The translations under genes were made by a program, and so were the position numbers. Below, piece by piece: positions 61,499-64,000 of a DNA stretch of 64,000 nucleotides. A model generated the notes under the pieces. It was not told the DNA's origin and made no database searches. It was given only the letters and a program-made list of their open reading frames with translations. The DNA is from RDYJ01 sp034931405 (GTDB taxonomy: Bacteria; Cyanobacteriota; Cyanobacteriia; Cyanobacteriales; Nostocaceae). The DNA is taken from contig NZ_JAYGHA010000004.1 of NCBI RefSeq assembly GCF_034931405.1, positions 167,541 to 231,540 on the forward strand, given 5' to 3'. Numbering within the stretch: position 1 is the first letter of the stretch; the number at the start of each line of letters is the position of its first letter.

Positions 61499-62815
61499 AT
61501 GAGCATTCATGAAGTATTTATGCCGGCGCTAAGTTCCACCATGACGGAGGGAAAGATAGTCTCTTGGGTGAAATCGCCAGGGGATAAAGTGGAAAAAGGC
61601 GAAACAGTGGTGGTTGTCGAGTCAGATAAGGCTGATATGGATGTAGAAACTTTCTATGAGGGATTTCTTGCCCATATCATAGTTCCTGCTGGTGAAACCG
61701 CCCCCATTGGTGCTGCGATCGCTTACGTTGTCGAAACAGAAGCAGAAATCGAAACCGCTAAAGCTATGGCTGGTGGTGGAAGTGCTGTAGCTGAACCCAT
61801 ACCTGTATCCGCACCCGTAGCCGTGGCCGCAGCCGCAACCGTAGCCACTCCTGCTCCAGCCTCTCAAAATGGCTCTAACCATCGGGAAGATAGGCTGGTA
61901 GCTTCACCCCGCGCTCGTAAGTTGGCCAAAGAACTCAGAGTTGATTTAAATAGCCTCAAAGGTAGTGGTCCCTACGGTCGGATTGTCGCCGAAGATGTAG
62001 AAACTGCTGTTGGTAAAGTTCAGCAACCTCCTACCCCTGCTATTACCCCAAGTCAACCCACACCACCTCTTCCCCCATCTGCACCACCAGCACCTACAAA
62101 ACCAGCAACCGCACCCATTCCAGTTGTTACCAGTGCCGCGCCTGGTCAAGTAGTACCATTGACTACGCTGCAAAATGCCGTAGTTCGGAATATGGTGACA
62201 AGCCTATCTGTACCTACATTCCATGTTGGTTATGTCATTACCACTGATGGACTAAATAAACTTTACAAACAAATTAAATCTAAAGGTGTAACCATGACGG
62301 CGCTATTAGCAAAAGCTGTAGCGGTGACATTGCAAAAACACCCATTACTCAATGCCAGCTATTCAGACCAAGGAATTGTGCATCATGCCAATATCAATAT
62401 TGCTGTAGCAGTAGCAATGGACGATGGTGGCTTAATTACACCCGTATTACAAAAAGCAGATCAAGCAGATATCTATTCTCTATCACGCCATTGGAGATCT
62501 TTGGTAGAGAAAGCTAGAGCTAAACAACTACAACCAGAGGAATACAACACGGGGACATTTACCCTGTCTAACTTAGGGATGTTTGGTGTAGACACATTTG
62601 ATGCGATTTTACCACCAGGACAAGGTTCAATTTTAGCGATCGCAGCTTCTCATCCACAAGTTGTAGCCACCGCAGATGGTTTATTTGGTGTGCGTCAACA
62701 AATGAAAGTTAACATTACCTGTGACCATCGGATTATTTACGGCGCTCATGCGGCAGCATTCTTGCAAGATTTGGCGCAATTGATTGAAACTAACCCTCAA
62801 TCTTTGACACTTTAA
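61499..62815 (+). CDS. pdhC: Pyruvate dehydrogenase E2 (dihydrolipoamide acetyltransferase)
   Basis: Acetyl-transferring core of the pyruvate dehydrogenase complex. The open frame starts at 61409, but the ATG at 61499 (MSIHEVFMPALSSTMTEGKI) is the family start, giving 438 aa. A single lipoyl domain carries Lys44 in ESDKADMD. An Ala/Pro linker leads to a peripheral-subunit-binding domain (VASPRARKLAKELRVDLNSL) and a second Pro-rich linker. The catalytic domain ends with the active-site DHRIIYGAHAAAF. E1 and E3 genes are not in the window. Confidence 0.95.
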   Translation: MSIHEVFMPALSSTMTEGKIVSWVKSPGDKVEKGETVVVVESDKADMDVETFYEGFLAHIIVPAGETAPIGAAIAYVVETEAEIETAKAMAGGGSAVAEPIPVSAPVAVAAAATVATPAPASQNGSNHREDRLVASPRARKLAKELRVDLNSLKGSGPYGRIVAEDVETAVGKVQQPPTPAITPSQPTPPLPPSAPPAPTKPATAPIPVVTSAAPGQVVPLTTLQNAVVRNMVTSLSVPTFHVGYVITTDGLNKLYKQIKSKGVTMTALLAKAVAVTLQKHPLLNASYSDQGIVHHANINIAVAVAMDDGGLITPVLQKADQADIYSLSRHWRSLVEKARAKQLQPEEYNTGTFTLSNLGMFGVDTFDAILPPGQGSILAIAASHPQVVATADGLFGVRQQMKVNITCDHRIIYGAHAAAFLQDLAQLIETNPQSLTL

Positions 62816-62851
62816 GCAAAAACTTTACAAACTCATAAATCTTAATTTCAG

Positions 62852-62884
62852 ACTTGGAGTTTTTTTAAATTCCAAGTTTTTTTT
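62852..62884 (+). terminator. Rho-independent terminator of pdhC
   Basis: Stem ACTTGGA (62852-62858) with TCCAAGT (62871-62877) followed by eight T. Confidence 0.8.
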
Positions 62885-62896
62885 ATCCACAGATAT

Positions 62897-62925
62897 ATCC
62901 CCGACTTCTTTGAGAAGTCGGGGAT
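62897..62925. repeat. Palindromic repeat (copy G), compact
   Basis: Arms ATCCCCGACTTCT (62897-62909) and AGAAGTCGGGGAT (62913-62925) with a 3-base spacer, as in copy D. It adds a second hairpin after pdhC. Confidence 0.75.
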
Positions 62926-63016
62926 CTGCGTATCGCTATGTAGATGTTAAATGTTATCAATTCAAGTTACTCTGAAAGTGAGTGACATCAGTTGGTAAAA
63001 AATCAAACAAAAAAAT

Positions 63017-64000
63017 ATGACAACAGAACATAGTTTAATTCTGGATATAACAACAGTCTTAACCGCTACCGCACTAGGAGGGTTTTTGTCCCATCGGTTG
63101 CGTCAACCTGTGATACTGGGTTATTTAGTGAGTGGTTTTGCTATTGGACCTTTTGGTTTCAAATTATTAAGCAATGTTGATGATATTAAATCTTTAGCAG
63201 AAATTGGTGTTGCTTTCCTGCTGTTTGCATTGGGTGTAGAATTTTCTTTAGCAGAACTCAAACGAGTTAAAGAAATTGCCATTAAAGGCAGTTTATTACA
63301 AATTGGTTTAACAATTGCCCTAGTAACAATAGTAACCGTCTCCACAGGGTGGGCTTCTGGAATTACAAAAGGCATTTTTTTAGGAGCAGTTTTATCTCTT
63401 TCTTCCACAGCAATAGTATTAAAAACACTCACCGAAAAGGGTGAAACTAATACAGTGCATGGGCAAATTATGCTGGCAATATTAATTACTCAAGATTTAG
63501 CTTTGGGTGTAATGTTAGCAATACTTCCGGCTTTGCAAAAACCAGAAAATATTGCCACAGCATTAGGCTTTGCTTTAGTCAAAATTGCACTGTTTGTAGT
63601 AGTTGCAATTATATTTAGTCGTTGGATAGTGCCGAGCATTTTAAGCAATATTGCAGCCACAGAAAGCAATGAGTTATTTCTGTTAGTTCTAATTGCTCTT
63701 TGTTTAGGAGTTGCGTTAATAACTGCACATTTAGGTCTTTCCATTGCTATGGGGGCGTTTGTCGCTGGTTTAATGATATCAGAAATTGATTATGCTGATC
63801 AGGCTTTAGCCAAGATTTTACCTTTGCGAGATACATTTGCAAGTTTGTTTTTTGCATCTATTGGAATGCTCATTGATCCGGCTATTCTCATCAGCAATTT
63901 TGCTATAATTTTAGAACTTGTGGCTTTGGTTTTATTGGGGAAAGCAGCAATTATTTTCGGAATTGTTTTAAAATTTGGCTACTCTCTCAAAAATGCTATT
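63017..64000 (+). CDS. CPA2-family cation/proton antiporter, 5' part
   Basis: The ATG at 63017 opens a frame that runs off the end of the window (328 codons seen). The protein begins MTTEHSLILDITTVLTATAL and is almost all membrane helices. The pattern RQPVILGYLVSGFAIGPFG, EIGVAFLLFALGVEFSLAEL, LSLSSTAIVLKTLTEKGET and ITQDLALGVMLAILP is that of KefB/RosB-type Na+/H+ or K+/H+ antiporters, with the ion-site QD motif. A C-terminal TrkA-N or CBS domain may lie beyond the window. Confidence 0.9.
   Translation, partial: MTTEHSLILDITTVLTATALGGFLSHRLRQPVILGYLVSGFAIGPFGFKLLSNVDDIKSLAEIGVAFLLFALGVEFSLAELKRVKEIAIKGSLLQIGLTIALVTIVTVSTGWASGITKGIFLGAVLSLSSTAIVLKTLTEKGETNTVHGQIMLAILITQDLALGVMLAILPALQKPENIATALGFALVKIALFVVVAIIFSRWIVPSILSNIAATESNELFLLVLIALCLGVALITAHLGLSIAMGAFVAGLMISEIDYADQALAKILPLRDTFASLFFASIGMLIDPAILISNFAIILELVALVLLGKAAIIFGIVLKFGYSLKNAI

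Overview
The window reads as chromosomal DNA of a filamentous, heterocyst-forming type cyanobacterium (Nostocales; Anabaena/Dolichospermum/Aphanizomenon-like). The evidence is AT-rich DNA, many HIP1 octamers (GCGATCGC), dense 7-bp tandem repeats (STRRs such as CCTAATC, GTCAAAA, TGTTCCC), a B12-dependent ribonucleotide reductase split by inteins, and cyanobacterial families (GuaB3, DUF3134, DUF3598, DUF3352, YlqD, LabA-like). The genus is an inference. Two runs of N (43730-43825 and 57802-57880) are assembly gaps.

Layout. 1-13.7 kb: housekeeping genes (end of argD, pepA, an alpha/beta hydrolase, metG, a LabA-like gene followed by lptC, a PBP4-type peptidase, a LOG-family gene, trxA, guaB3) separated by repeat-filled spacers. 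14-19.5 kb: the sulfate uptake operon sbpA-cysT-cysW, then a decayed hcp gene, a complete ParE/RelE-type toxin-antitoxin pair, and a Crp/Fnr regulator with a TTGA-N6-TCAA operator in front of hcp. 19.7-23.6 kb: trhO, tRNA-Ala(UGC), a DUF938 methyltransferase, an acyltransferase and a DUF3134 gene. 24-29.6 kb: nrdJ, whose 766-residue enzyme is interrupted by three endonuclease-bearing inteins. 29.9-34.5 kb: an orphan antitoxin whose vapC partner was wrecked by a small mobile element, DUF3598, and a SucCD-like pair lacking the usual catalytic residues. 35-41.6 kb: a 669-aa membrane-anchored protein of unknown function, aroE, and leuC/leuD separated by a 167-bp MITE-like element and a HEPN-like gene. 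42-48 kb: a duplicated 5' fragment of nrdJ, a PPOX-family enzyme, an L,D-transpeptidase, cysE, DUF3352, rhodanese. 48.3-64 kb: hrcA, pentapeptide-repeat, carotenoid desaturase-like, Rpn-type nuclease, DUF72, an RHH-Mop fusion, recQ, acyl-ACP synthetase, ylqD, the pyruvate dehydrogenase E2 gene, and the start of a cation/proton antiporter running off the end.

The most distinctive content is mobile or selfish. Three inteins sit at active-site cysteines of one enzyme. A promoter-plus-N-terminus fragment of the same gene lies 18 kb away and carries an in-frame 21-bp insertion in a HIP1 site. A family of palindromic elements occurs at least seven times, one copy with a perfect 8-bp target duplication. 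A separate 167-bp element has 16-bp inverted ends and 10-bp flanking direct repeats. Several genes (hcp, vapC, the nrdJ copy) are visibly broken. No single multigene cluster stands out as a complete new defence or biosynthetic system.
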